A DNA stretch of 64,000 nucleotides from Rhizobium sophorae (GCF_013087515.1 NZ_JABFCN010000019.1:106532-170531), one strand, 5' to 3'. Shown: positions 28,893 through 37,664, counted from the stretch's first letter. A program made the numbers and translations. The notes: a model not told the origin generated them from the sequence alone.

Positions 28893-29780
28893 TCAACGCT
28901 TCATGCCCGTCGTGGCGATGCCCTCGATCAGCAGGCGCTGGAAGAACAGGAAGAAGAAGAACACCGGCACGAGCGTCAGGGTCGACATGGCGAACAAACC
29001 GCCCCAATCCGATGCGCTGGTGGAATCCACGAAGGTGCGCAGGCCGAGCTGGATCGTATAGGTGTTCATGTCGTTTAGGTAGATCAGCGGGCCGAAGAAA
29101 TCGTCCCAGGTCCAGATGAAGGAGAAGATCGCGGCTGTTGCCAGCACCGGCAGCGACAGCGGCAGCATGATCTTCCAGTAGATGCGCCAAGCGCTGCAGC
29201 CATCCATCATCGCCGCCTCGTCCAATTCGCGCGGGATACCTCGGAAGAACTGCACCATGAGGAAGATGAAGAAGGCATCGCTTGCCAGGAACTTCGGCAC
29301 GACAAGCGGCAGGATGGTGTTGACCCAGCCGAGATCGAGAAAGAGCACATATTGCGGGATCAGCGTCACGTGATAGGGGATCATCAGCGTGCCGAGCATG
29401 ATCGCGAACCAGAAATTCCGGCCGGCAAAACGCAGCCGCGCAAAGGCGAAAGCCGTCAGCGAACAGGCGATGACATTGCCGGTCACCACCAGCAGCGAGA
29501 TGACGAGCGAATTCCAGAAGAACCGGCCGAAGCTGATATCGAGGCCATTCCAGCCGCGGACATAGGAGGAGAGATCGATCGACGACGGGATGAGCGAGGT
29601 CGACGAGAAGATCTCGTTTTCCGGCCTGACCGATGCCGAAACCATCCACAACAGCGGATAAAGCATGAGAAGCGAAGCGGCGATCAGCAGCGCATGGATG
29701 ATGAGCGACGCCGGCAGGCTGCGTTTGGTGATATCAGATGGCGGCCTGGCCGCAGTGACGGAAGCGGTCATCTCAGTCAT
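28893..29780 (-). CDS. Carbohydrate ABC transporter permease, MalG-like
   Basis: 295 aa with about six transmembrane helices. The EAA loop is seen in RGIPRELDEAAMMDGCSAWRIYWKIMLPLSLP, quoted here only as ELDEAAMMDGCS and IYWKIMLPLSLP. N-terminal helix ASLIIHALLIAASLLMLYPL and the C-terminal LIEGIATTGMKR ending are typical of MalG/UgpE. It overlaps the upstream MalF-like gene by 8 bp and forms the translocation pore with it. Confidence 0.93.
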   Translation of the reverse strand: MTEMTASVTAARPPSDITKRSLPASLIIHALLIAASLLMLYPLLWMVSASVRPENEIFSSTSLIPSSIDLSSYVRGWNGLDISFGRFFWNSLVISLLVVTGNVIACSLTAFAFARLRFAGRNFWFAIMLGTLMIPYHVTLIPQYVLFLDLGWVNTILPLVVPKFLASDAFFIFLMVQFFRGIPRELDEAAMMDGCSAWRIYWKIMLPLSLPVLATAAIFSFIWTWDDFFGPLIYLNDMNTYTIQLGLRTFVDSTSASDWGGLFAMSTLTLVPVFFFFLFFQRLLIEGIATTGMKR

Positions 29781-30732
29781 CGTAGTGCACCCAGTAACGC
29801 GAGGTCAGGAAGGAGAAGGCGGTGAAGATCGCGATGATCACCACCAGGATCCAGGCGAGCGCCGAGGCATAGCCCATGCGGAAATTGCCGAAGGCTTCCT
29901 GATAGAGGTAGAGCGTGTAGAAGAGCGTCGAGTTGATCGGACCGCCGGTTCCGCCTGATATGATGAAGGCCGGCGTGAAGGCCTTGAAGGCTTCGATCGT
30001 CTGGACGACGGCATTGAAGAAGATCACCGGCGTCAGAAGCGGCAGGGTGATCTTGTAGAATTGCCGGAACTTGGAGGCGCCGTCGAGGCTGGCCGCCTCA
30101 TACATATCCTGCGGGATCTGGCGCAGGCCGGCCAGGAAAATAATCATCGGCGAGCCGAACTGCCAGACGGACAGAGCCACCAGCGTATAGATCGAATAGC
30201 TCGGATGCGAGATCCAGCTCGGACCTTCGATGCCGAAATGCGAGAGCGCGGCATTGACGAGGCCATCGCTGGCGAAAAGCTGACGCCAGAGCACGGCGAT
30301 CGCCACGCTGCCGCCCAGCAATGACGGCAGATAGAAGATGGCGCGGTAGATCGGCAACCCGCGGAGGCCGCGATTCAGCGCCATGGCGACCAGCAATGCG
30401 AAGGTCAGCTTGAACGGGACCGAGAAGACGACATAGGTCAAAGTGACGTGCATGGCGGCCGAAAATTTCGGATCCGCCGTGGCGATGCGCACGTAATTCG
30501 CCATTCCCACCCACCGCGGCGACTGGAGCATGTCGAAGTCGGTGAAGGAGAGGTAAAGCGACATCAGGGCCGGCCCGAGCGTCAACCCGAAAAAGCCGAC
30601 GAGCCATGGCAGAAGGAAGAGATAACCGGGAGCATTGGCATTCCAAAGGCGCCGGAAGCGTCCTTCGGCCACGGCCCCCTGATATCTTTCCACATTGATG
30701 GCCCCTGCGGGCGTGCGCATCGCATTGCTCAT
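29773..30732 (-). CDS. Carbohydrate ABC transporter permease, MalF-like
   Basis: 319 aa, six predicted helices. The cytoplasmic N-terminus is followed by YLFLLPWLVGFFGLTLGPAL, and the EAA loop is QIPQDMYEAASLDGASKFRQ then FYKITLPLLTP, as in MalF/UgpA-type proteins. It follows the binding-protein gene by 6 bp and is coupled to the MalG-like gene. It belongs to the CUT1 group. Confidence 0.93.
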   Translation of the reverse strand: MSNAMRTPAGAINVERYQGAVAEGRFRRLWNANAPGYLFLLPWLVGFFGLTLGPALMSLYLSFTDFDMLQSPRWVGMANYVRIATADPKFSAAMHVTLTYVVFSVPFKLTFALLVAMALNRGLRGLPIYRAIFYLPSLLGGSVAIAVLWRQLFASDGLVNAALSHFGIEGPSWISHPSYSIYTLVALSVWQFGSPMIIFLAGLRQIPQDMYEAASLDGASKFRQFYKITLPLLTPVIFFNAVVQTIEAFKAFTPAFIISGGTGGPINSTLFYTLYLYQEAFGNFRMGYASALAWILVVIIAIFTAFSFLTSRYWVHYDD

Positions 30733-30738
30733 ACGGGA

Positions 30739-32025
30739 TCAGCCTCGAGCGAGAATCTGCGTAATTTCGGTGACAAGCTGCTTACCGCCATCCGAAGGAG
30801 TCAGCTGTCCGAAGGCTACCTGTTCGGCGATGTTGCGCAGAATGAGCTGGCCTTCGCCTGCGCCGGTTGGCGGCGGGGGCGGCAGTGGGCCGGCAAGATC
30901 ACCGAGGCCGGCGACATAGTCGAGCGGAACTTTGCCGGTTTCGTCGAGCTTGGTGGCGACGACATCGCGCATTGCCTTCGATTCCGGAATGCCGCGCTCG
31001 ACGTCGAGGATCACCGCGGCATCCGGATTCTTGACGAAGAAGTTGACGTAGTCGACCGCCAGATCCATCACCTTCGACTGCGCCGAGACGGAGAAGAACA
31101 TCGATGGCTTCCGGTAATGACCGCCCTTTGAGTCCGGCGTGATGCGCATGTAGTTGGTCAGGGCCAACTTATCCTTGACCATGGCTTGATAGCCTACGAA
31201 CTGGTTGCTGTGTGCGTAGTCGCAAGCAGCCTTGCCTACGGTGAGGGGGCTGGTATCGATCGTATCCTTGTATAGGGCTTGGATATCAGGGGTGACGCAA
31301 GCGCCGGCTTCGCGGAACTTAGCCCACATATCGAACCATTCAGAAGCTTCCTCAGGACCGAAAGCGATCTTCGAGTCCGCCGTATAGAGCGCCTTGCCGC
31401 GTTGGCGGAGGTAGTTTTCAAGGGCCGGTTCGACACCGCTGCCGTCGGCAAAACCGAAGTAACCCTTGCGTTTACCGGCCTTGGTCATCTCAGCACCGAT
31501 CTTGCCGAATTCTTCCCAGGTCGTCTTCTGCGTCGGCATATCGATGCCGGCTTCCTTGAAGGCCGCGGCGTTCACCACGGTTGCGGCCGAGTTGGCGCCG
31601 AGACTGACACCATACAAATGGCCATCGACCTTGCCGCCTTCGATCTGCGCAGGATCGAAATCCTCGAGCTGCAGCTTCGACGGCATATAGGATTCCAGAG
31701 GGGCAAGGGCGCCGCGCCGGGCATATTCGACAATATAGCGGTAGTCCATCTGGATGATGTCGGGGGCGTTGCGGCCGGCGACCTGAGTCGCAAGTCGTGG
31801 CCAATAATCGGCCCATCCGAGAAACTCACCGTTGATGGTGGTGCCGGCATTTTTCGCCTTGTAAAGTTCCGAGACCTTATTGGTGCGATCCGCGCGCGGC
31901 TGCGAGCCCCACCACAGGAGACGCAGGCGCGTTTCCTGTGCCAAAGCGCTGGTTCCCAACGCCGAGAGCGAAAGAAGCGTCGCTCCTCCCGCAACGAAAT
32001 TACGTCTGCTTACACGTAGGCTCAT
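30739..32025 (-). CDS. Carbohydrate ABC transporter substrate-binding protein (Tat-type signal)
   Basis: 428 aa extracellular solute-binding protein family 1. The N-terminus SRRNFVAGGATLLSLSALG carries a twin-arginine-like signal ending at ALAQET. Mature protein begins RLRLLWWGSQPRADRT. GGAGGAGG precedes the ATG at 32025. It is first gene of the importer operon and is paralogous to the binding protein at 41712-43001 (shared RQRGKxLY, NTIDT, SNQxVGYQ, GHYxxPxxxxS). Substrate unknown; the operon enzymes suggest a sugar or glycoside. Confidence 0.92.
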   Translation of the reverse strand: MSLRVSRRNFVAGGATLLSLSALGTSALAQETRLRLLWWGSQPRADRTNKVSELYKAKNAGTTINGEFLGWADYWPRLATQVAGRNAPDIIQMDYRYIVEYARRGALAPLESYMPSKLQLEDFDPAQIEGGKVDGHLYGVSLGANSAATVVNAAAFKEAGIDMPTQKTTWEEFGKIGAEMTKAGKRKGYFGFADGSGVEPALENYLRQRGKALYTADSKIAFGPEEASEWFDMWAKFREAGACVTPDIQALYKDTIDTSPLTVGKAACDYAHSNQFVGYQAMVKDKLALTNYMRITPDSKGGHYRKPSMFFSVSAQSKVMDLAVDYVNFFVKNPDAAVILDVERGIPESKAMRDVVATKLDETGKVPLDYVAGLGDLAGPLPPPPPTGAGEGQLILRNIAEQVAFGQLTPSDGGKQLVTEITQILARG

Positions 32026-32088
32026 TTTTTCCTCCTCCAAAGGGAAGCGCCTCCACACGCTTCCGAAACCTAGTTACCCTTGCATAAA

Positions 32089-32102
32089 TAACTAATTGGT
32101 TA
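32089..32102. promoter_or_regulatory. Palindromic operator upstream of the importer operon
   Basis: TAACTAATTGGTTA has arms TAACT and GGTTA (one mismatch) around a 4-bp centre. It is 63 bp upstream of the binding-protein ATG (minus strand) and 121 bp upstream of the TetR ATG (plus strand). A further half-site AGTTA lies at 32072-32076. It matches the operator at 32955-32970 in spacing and arms, so both probably bind the TetR protein encoded between them. Confidence 0.6.
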
Positions 32103-32223
32103 CAAGCTACGGGCAAAGCGGCGAGCGTGTCAAGCGGTGTCGCTCGCGGGGCTTTCAAATTCGGTTTTTACAATTTCGCACCGAAGGCTTATGAGCGCAA
32201 CATATGAAGGCGGAGGCGGAGAA

Positions 32224-32901
32224 ATGAACGACAGCGGCGAGAACGGGGACAAGAAAAGGTCTCGGCGCCCACCCGCGGAACGGACGACCCAACGCGATCC
32301 GGAGCGGACGCGCGCCGCTATCCTTGACGCGGCAACCCGGGAATTTGCCGAAAACGGCATGGGCGGAGCTCGTGTCGACGCCATTGCAGAGCGCGCCGGC
32401 ACCAACAAGCGGATGCTCTATCACTATTTCGGCGACAAGGAGCAGCTCTACCTCAAAGTGCTCGAAGAGGCTTATGTCGGCATCCGCACCGCCGAACGCG
32501 CGCTGCATATCGGCGACCGCAGCCCCGAGGAAGGCATTGGCGAACTGGCGCTCTTCACATGGCGTTACTTTCTGCAGCACCCGGAATTCCTCAGCCTGCT
32601 CGGCACGGAAAATCTGCATCGCGCCCGCTGGCTGCGCCAGTCCGTCCGGCTCAAGGAATTGCATTCGCATCTGATCGGCGAGCTTTCCGACGTGCTCGAG
32701 CGGGGAAAGAAGCAGGGGGTCTTCATCGAGACCGCCGATCCCCTGCATGTCTACCTGACGATCGCCTCGCTCGGTTATTTCTACCTGTCCAACCAGTACA
32801 CGCTTTCGACGATCTTCGGCCGCGACCTGATCGAGCCGACCCATCTCAATGCCTGGGAAAGACATATCGTCCACGTCACGCTCGCCTCGATCAAGCGCTG
32901 A
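32224..32901 (+). CDS. TetR/AcrR family transcriptional regulator
   Basis: 225 aa. The N-terminal DNA-binding part is clear: ERTRAAILDAATREFAENGM, GARVDAIAERAGTNKRMLYH, YYFGDKEQLYLKVLEEAYVG as the tetR helix pattern. C-terminal ligand domain has the TetR_C-like LRQSVRLKELHSHLIGELSD and YFYLSNQYTLSTIFGRDL, seen in RutR-like regulators. Divergent from the importer operon and immediately upstream of a catabolic operon; matching palindromes flank the gene on both sides. Start ATG 32224 has GGAGGCGGAG upstream. Confidence 0.9.
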   Translation: MNDSGENGDKKRSRRPPAERTTQRDPERTRAAILDAATREFAENGMGGARVDAIAERAGTNKRMLYHYFGDKEQLYLKVLEEAYVGIRTAERALHIGDRSPEEGIGELALFTWRYFLQHPEFLSLLGTENLHRARWLRQSVRLKELHSHLIGELSDVLERGKKQGVFIETADPLHVYLTIASLGYFYLSNQYTLSTIFGRDLIEPTHLNAWERHIVHVTLASIKR

Positions 32902-32954
32902 ATTTCTAAAATCGGATTTGACTATTGACAGCCGCGCCGCTCTTCTGCCATCAA

Positions 32955-32970
32955 GTAACTGTTTAGTTAC
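32955..32970. promoter_or_regulatory. Palindromic operator and promoter of the 33033-37636 operon
   Basis: GTAACTGTTTAGTTAC is a palindrome with perfect 6-bp arms and a 4-bp centre. A TTGACA at 32925-32930 lies 24 bp before it; no strong -10 is seen. The position just downstream of the likely -10 region is right for repression. It resembles the element at 32089-32102. Confidence 0.6.
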
Positions 32971-33032
32971 CGGCTCGGGAGGACCGGACGAGGATGCCCG
33001 CTCCCGCCGCAAAAATTTGCTGGGAGGAAAAA

Positions 33033-34181
33033 ATGGCACGCTTGGGGATCATCTTGCACGGCGTCACGGGCCGCATGGGTTACAATCAACACCTGGTGCG
33101 CTCGATTCTCGCCTTCCGCGACCAAGGCGGCATCGCGCTGAAATCGGGTGAGAAACTCGAGATCGACCCGATCATCGTCGGCCGCAACGGCGCCAAGATG
33201 GAAGAGCTGGCGAAGAAGCATAACATCAAGCGCTGGTCGACCGATCTGGATGCCGCGCTCGCCAATCCCGACGACACGATCTTCTTCGACGCTGGCACGA
33301 CGCTGATGCGCGCCGAACTTCTGTCCAAGGCGCTCGATGCCGGCAAGCATGTCTATTGCGAGAAGCCGATTTCCGACGATCTGCAGGTGGCACTCGAACT
33401 TGCCCGCAAGGCGCGCGGCTCCGGCCTCAAGCATGGCGTCGTGCAGGACAAACTCTTCCTGCCCGGCCTGCGTAAGCTGGCGCTGCTCAGGGATTCCGGC
33501 TTCTTCGGCAAGATCCTCTCGGTGCGCGGCGAATTCGGCTACTGGGTTTTCGAAGGCGATTGGGGCGTGCCCGCGCAGCGCCCGTCCTGGAACTACCGCA
33601 AGTGCGACGGCGGCGGCATCATCCTCGACATGCTCTGCCACTGGCGCTACGTGCTCGACAATCTGTTCGGGGAGGTCAAGGCTGTCTCCTGCCTCGGCGC
33701 CACTCATATCGGCCGGCGCATCGACGAGCAGGGCGAGCCCTATGATTGCGACACCGACGATGCGGCCTATGCGACCTTCGAGCTCGAAGGCGGCGCTATC
33801 GCGCAGATCAATTCCTCCTGGGCCGTTCGCGTCCGCCGCGACGACCTCGTCACCTTCCAGGTCGACGGCACACATGGTTCGGCCGTCGCCGGCCTGACGA
33901 AATGCTGGAGCCAGCACCGCGTCAACACGCCGAAGCCGGTGTGGAACCCGGACCAACCGCAGACGATCGACTTCTACAAGACCTGGGACGAGGTTCCGGA
34001 CACGCAGGCCTTCGACAACGGCTTCAAGGCGCAGTGGGAAATGTTCATCCGCCATGTCGTCGAAAATGCGCCGTGGCCCTATGGCCTGGAAGCCGGCGCC
34101 AAGGGTGTGCAGCTTGCCGAACTCGGCCTGAAATCCTGGGTCGAGCGGCGCTGGCTCGACGTTCCCGCACTGGAGTTCTGA
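33033..34181 (+). CDS. Gfo/Idh/MocA family oxidoreductase (large, glycoside-type)
   Basis: 382 aa. Rossmann start ARLGIILHGVTGRMGYNQHL, hallmark YCEKPISDDLQVALELA and GGGIILDMLCHWRYVLDNLF, the helix that carries the catalytic His of the family (DMLCHW). Substrate part includes ATHIGRRIDEQGEPYDCDTD. Start MARLGIILHG has GGGAGGAAAAA upstream. First gene of a four-gene operon; the next gene starts 3 bp after its stop. Substrate not predictable; context suggests a sugar or glycoside oxidation. Confidence 0.88.
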   Translation: MARLGIILHGVTGRMGYNQHLVRSILAFRDQGGIALKSGEKLEIDPIIVGRNGAKMEELAKKHNIKRWSTDLDAALANPDDTIFFDAGTTLMRAELLSKALDAGKHVYCEKPISDDLQVALELARKARGSGLKHGVVQDKLFLPGLRKLALLRDSGFFGKILSVRGEFGYWVFEGDWGVPAQRPSWNYRKCDGGGIILDMLCHWRYVLDNLFGEVKAVSCLGATHIGRRIDEQGEPYDCDTDDAAYATFELEGGAIAQINSSWAVRVRRDDLVTFQVDGTHGSAVAGLTKCWSQHRVNTPKPVWNPDQPQTIDFYKTWDEVPDTQAFDNGFKAQWEMFIRHVVENAPWPYGLEAGAKGVQLAELGLKSWVERRWLDVPALEF

Positions 34182-34184
34182 GCC

Positions 34185-35348
34185 GTGACGACGATCAATC
34201 TCCCTCTCGACGGCAAGATCGTTCCCTACACGCTGACCAGCACGCCGATCGCGCTCGCCAAGCGCGACGCCAAGGCCTTTCCGCGCATCGCCTTTGCCGC
34301 CGCCCATGTCGTCGCCGATCCGCTCGCCGACAACGATCCCTGGCTGACGCCGGCGATCGATTGGGAGCGCACCCTCGCCTTCCGCCACCGCCTCTGGGAT
34401 CTCGGCCTCGGCGTTGCCGAAGCGATGGATACGGCGCAGCGCGGCATGGGGCTCGGCTGGCCGGAAGCGCGCGACCTCATCCGCCGGGCGCTCAGTGAGG
34501 CGGCCGGCCGCAAGGACGCGCTGATCGCCTGCGGTGCCGGCACCGACCATCTGACGCCGGGACCCGACGTCACCGTCGACACGATCCTCAGGGCCTATGA
34601 GGAGCAGATCGAAACGGTGGAGGCGGCCGGCGGCCGCATTATCCTGATGGCGAGCCGGGCGCTTGCCGCCGCCGCCAAGGGGCCGGACGACTATATCCGC
34701 GTCTATGACCGGATCCTTCGCCAGGTCAAGGAACCCGTCATCATCCATTGGCTCGGCGAAATGTTCGATCCGGCGCTTGAGGGTTATTGGGGCAACAGTG
34801 ATCATATCGAGGCCATGTCCACCTGCCTCGAGGTGATCGAGGCCCATGCCGACAAGGTCGACGGCATCAAGATCTCGCTGCTTTCCAAGGAGAAGGAAGT
34901 GGCGATGCGCCGCCGGTTGCCGAAAGGCGTGCGCATGTATACCGGCGATGATTTCAACTATGCCGAACTGATCGCCGGCGATGAAGAGGGCCATTCCGAC
35001 GCGCTGCTCGGCATCTTCGATGCGATCGCTCCGGCTGCCTCGGCAGCCCTCGAAGCGCTCGGCCGCAAGAGCAACCATGAATTCTTCGATCTGCTGGAGC
35101 CGACCGTGCCGCTGTCGCGCCACATCTTCAAGGCGCCGACCCGCTTCTATAAAACCGGCGTCGTCTTCCTCGCCTATCTCAACGGCCTGCAGGACCATTT
35201 CGTGATGGTCGGCGGCCAGCAGAGTACCCGCTCGCTGACGCATCTGGCCGAACTCTTCCGCCTGGCCGACAAGGCCCGGGTTCTCGCCGATCCGGAACTC
35301 GCAACGACGCGCATGAAACAGGTGCTTGCCGTCCACGGCGTCAACTGA
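34185..35348 (+). CDS. DUF993 family protein, dihydrodipicolinate-synthase-like TIM barrel
   Basis: 387 aa, GTG start three bases after the preceding stop codon. The sequence DALIACGAGTDHL, VIIHWLGEMFDPALEGYWGN and KVDGIKISLLSKEKEVAMRR match DUF993, a group related to DapA/NanA class I aldolases; the Lys of DGIKISL sits where the Schiff-base Lys of that superfamily is placed. A retro-aldol step on an oxidised sugar is therefore plausible. The family is characterised poorly, and the chemistry is inference. Confidence 0.82.
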   Translation: MTTINLPLDGKIVPYTLTSTPIALAKRDAKAFPRIAFAAAHVVADPLADNDPWLTPAIDWERTLAFRHRLWDLGLGVAEAMDTAQRGMGLGWPEARDLIRRALSEAAGRKDALIACGAGTDHLTPGPDVTVDTILRAYEEQIETVEAAGGRIILMASRALAAAAKGPDDYIRVYDRILRQVKEPVIIHWLGEMFDPALEGYWGNSDHIEAMSTCLEVIEAHADKVDGIKISLLSKEKEVAMRRRLPKGVRMYTGDDFNYAELIAGDEEGHSDALLGIFDAIAPAASAALEALGRKSNHEFFDLLEPTVPLSRHIFKAPTRFYKTGVVFLAYLNGLQDHFVMVGGQQSTRSLTHLAELFRLADKARVLADPELATTRMKQVLAVHGVN

Positions 35349-35358
35349 AGCACGAGCT

Positions 35359-35412
35359 GCTGCATAATTTTGCCCTTAAGTGGGAACCGATTTGAGGACA
35401 AAATTATGCAGC
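35359..35412. repeat. Intergenic hairpin, GCTGCATAATTTTG family
   Basis: Perfect 14-bp arms GCTGCATAATTTTG (35359-35372) and CAAAATTATGCAGC (35399-35412) enclose 26 nt. It lies 10 bp after the DUF993 stop and just before another palindrome. A related sequence, GCGCATAATTTTCACC, occurs near 58375. It is likely a dispersed rhizobial intergenic repeat, and it may lower expression of the two downstream genes by partial termination. Confidence 0.7.
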
Positions 35413-35423
35413 AATTCAAAGTG

Positions 35424-35467
35424 CTACAGCGTCCTTTGCGCATCTGAAGAGACGCGCGGCGCTGTAG
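35424..35467. repeat. Intergenic palindromic repeat, CTACAGCG family
   Basis: A 44-nt palindrome with arms CTACAGCG (35424-35431) and CGCTGTAG (35460-35467) and inner TTTGCGC/GCGCGG partial complementarity. It aligns with the complement of 15550-15592, and with a repeat I remember as abundant in Rhizobium intergenic regions. It leaves only 18 bp to the next start codon and contributes sequence right up to the GGGAGGAGA ribosome-binding site. Confidence 0.75.
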
Positions 35468-35485
35468 TGATGGGAGGAGAATGAC

Positions 35486-36316
35486 ATGCACGTCGAAGGA
35501 CTTTCGATCAACCTGGCGACGATCCGCGAGCAATGCGGCTTTGCCGAGGCCGTCGATATCTGCCTGAAACACGGCATCACCGCGATCGCCCCCTGGCGCG
35601 ACCAGGTCGCCAAGGTCGGTCTCGACGAGGCGGTGCGGATCGTCAAATCGAACGGCATCAAGCTGACCGGGCTTTGCCGCGGCGGTTTCTTCCCGGCGGC
35701 AAACGATGCCGACTGGCAGAAAAATCTCGACGACAACAGGCGCGCCATCGACGAGGCGGCCGCATTGTCGGCCGACTGCCTCGTGCTCGTCGTTGGCGGC
35801 CTGCCTGATAGTTCGAAGGATATCGTCGCGGCTCGCCAGATGGTGTTCGACGGCATTGCCGCCGTTTTGCCGCATGCCCAGGCTGCGGGCGTGAAGCTCG
35901 CCATCGAACCGCTGCATCCAATGTATGCCGCCGACCGTGCCTGCGTGAACACGCTCGGTCAGGCGCTCGACATGTGTGAACAGCTCGGGGAGGATGTCGG
36001 CGTTGCGGTCGATGTCTATCATGTCTGGTGGGATCCCGATCTTGCCAATCAGATCGCCCGCGCCGGCCGCATGAAACGCATCTTTGCCCATCACATCTGC
36101 GACTGGCTGGTGCCGACAAAGGACATGCTGCTCGACCGCGGCATGATGGGCGATGGCATCATCGACCTCAAAGGCATAAGACGGATGATCGAGGCTGCCG
36201 GCTTCTTCGGCGCACAGGAGGTGGAGATCTTTTCGGCCGAGACCTGGTGGAAACGCCCGGCCGATGAAGTGATCGCCACCTGCGTCGAACGCTTCCGGAG
36301 CAGCTGCCAGATCTGA
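35486..36316 (+). CDS. Sugar phosphate isomerase/epimerase family (AP endonuclease 2 TIM barrel)
   Basis: 276 aa. VEGLSINLATIREQCGFAEA opens the barrel; metal ligands are expected in KLAIEPLHPMYA (Glu), AVDVYHVWWDPDL (Asp, His), RIFAHHICDW (His) and EVEIFSAETWW (Glu), the usual Glu-Asp-His-Glu set. Family members include xylose isomerase-like epimerases, IolE-type dehydratases and the 3-keto-glucoside epimerase YcjR. GGGAGGAGAATGAC precedes the ATG. It lies between Gfo/Idh genes, which fits an oxidise-then-epimerise or eliminate route. Confidence 0.86.
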   Translation: MHVEGLSINLATIREQCGFAEAVDICLKHGITAIAPWRDQVAKVGLDEAVRIVKSNGIKLTGLCRGGFFPAANDADWQKNLDDNRRAIDEAAALSADCLVLVVGGLPDSSKDIVAARQMVFDGIAAVLPHAQAAGVKLAIEPLHPMYAADRACVNTLGQALDMCEQLGEDVGVAVDVYHVWWDPDLANQIARAGRMKRIFAHHICDWLVPTKDMLLDRGMMGDGIIDLKGIRRMIEAAGFFGAQEVEIFSAETWWKRPADEVIATCVERFRSSCQI

Positions 36317-36358
36317 TTTTCAGTATTTGTTTCATCACGCATGCAGGAGGATCATTCG

Positions 36359-37636
36359 ATGGAGAAACGCCGTTTTGCCCTGATCGGTACGGGAAACCGC
36401 GGCACCACCATGTGGGGCAAGGATCTGCTTGCCGGCTGGCGCGAACATGTCGACCTGACCGCGATCGTCGAGAAGAATTCGCTGCGCGGCGAGCGCGCCC
36501 GCAACATGATCGGCAGCAATGCGCCGCTCTATGAAGACATCGAATCTATGCTTGCCGAGCAGAAGCCGGATCTCGTCATCGTCTGTACGCCCGACCATAC
36601 GCATGATGATATCGTCGTGCGGGCGCTGGAGTCCGGTATCGACGTCATTACCGAAAAGCCAATGACGACCTCGGTCGAAAAAATTCGCCGGATTCTGGAT
36701 GCCGAAAAGCGCACTGGTCGCCGGGTCGACGTGTCCTTCAACTATCGCTATGCGCCGACGGCTGCGAAGATCAAGGAATTGCTGAATGCCGGCGAGATCG
36801 GCCGGGTCACCTCGGTCGATTTTCACTGGTATCTGAACACCAAGCACGGTGCCGACTACTTCCGCCGCTGGCATGCCTATACGGAAAATTCCGGCAGCCT
36901 GTTCGTCCACAAGGCGACGCATCACTTCGATCTGCTGAACTGGTATCTCGATAGCGATCCCGAAGCCGTTACCTCCTTCGCCGACCTGCAGAATTACGGC
37001 CGCAAGGGCCCGTTCCGCGGCCCGCGCTGCAAACTCTGTCCGCATGCGCATGAATGCGACTACTATCTCGATCTCGAGGCTGATCCCTTTCTCGATTCAC
37101 TCTACGAGGATCCCTCGAAGATCGACGGCTACTTCCGAGACGGCTGCGTCTTCCGCGAGGACATCGACATTCCCGATACGATGGTGGTGTCGCTCCGTTA
37201 TCGCAACAATGTCCATGTCTCCTATTCGCTGAACACCTTCCAGCCGATCGAAGGCCATCACCTTGCCTTCAACGGCACCAAAGGGCGGATCGAGCTTCGT
37301 CAATATGAGGCTCAGCCCTGGGAAGAGCCGAAGGAGGACACGATCCAGCTCATCCGCAATTTCCCTGATGGTAAGGAGGCGGTGGAGCGCATCGTCGTTC
37401 CTCATTTCACGGGCGGCCATTACGGCGGCGACGACCGGATGCGCAACATGATCTTCAAGCCCGAAATGGAAGACAAGCTTGCCCAGCGCGCCGGTACGCG
37501 GGCCGGCGCCATGTCGGTGCTCTGCGGCATTGCGGCACTGACGAGTTCGCGCACCGGCAAGGTGGTCAACATTGCCGATCTCATGCCTGAACTTGCCAAT
37601 GACGGTTCGCCAAATTCGCTGAGGACGTCGCGCTGA
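36359..37636 (+). CDS. Gfo/Idh/MocA family oxidoreductase
   Basis: 425 aa. Rossmann FALIGTGNRGTTMWGKDLL, hallmark TEKPMTTSVEKIRRIL, and the substrate helix VHKATHHFDLLNWYLDSDPE with the catalytic His. An unusual Cys cluster, GPRCKLCPHAHECDY near residue 225, has four Cys/His positions that may bind a metal; this appears in a subset of large Gfo/Idh proteins. Start MEKRRFALIG has AGGAGGA upstream. Last gene of the plus-strand operon. Confidence 0.87.
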   Translation: MEKRRFALIGTGNRGTTMWGKDLLAGWREHVDLTAIVEKNSLRGERARNMIGSNAPLYEDIESMLAEQKPDLVIVCTPDHTHDDIVVRALESGIDVITEKPMTTSVEKIRRILDAEKRTGRRVDVSFNYRYAPTAAKIKELLNAGEIGRVTSVDFHWYLNTKHGADYFRRWHAYTENSGSLFVHKATHHFDLLNWYLDSDPEAVTSFADLQNYGRKGPFRGPRCKLCPHAHECDYYLDLEADPFLDSLYEDPSKIDGYFRDGCVFREDIDIPDTMVVSLRYRNNVHVSYSLNTFQPIEGHHLAFNGTKGRIELRQYEAQPWEEPKEDTIQLIRNFPDGKEAVERIVVPHFTGGHYGGDDRMRNMIFKPEMEDKLAQRAGTRAGAMSVLCGIAALTSSRTGKVVNIADLMPELANDGSPNSLRTSR

Positions 37637-37664
37637 TACCCTTCGCCTAAGCCCTCGACGCGAC

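Noticed and set aside
32967..35336. 789-codon minus-strand open frame opposite the Gfo/Idh and DUF993 genes
   Set aside because: Antisense to two genes with clear family motifs; composition is typical of a mirror frame and no SD or domain is seen.
36359..37636. CKLCPHAHEC cluster in a Gfo/Idh protein as a [4Fe-4S] ferredoxin site
   Set aside because: Only three Cys with irregular spacing plus His; more consistent with a zinc or structural site, so I mention it only in the annotation.
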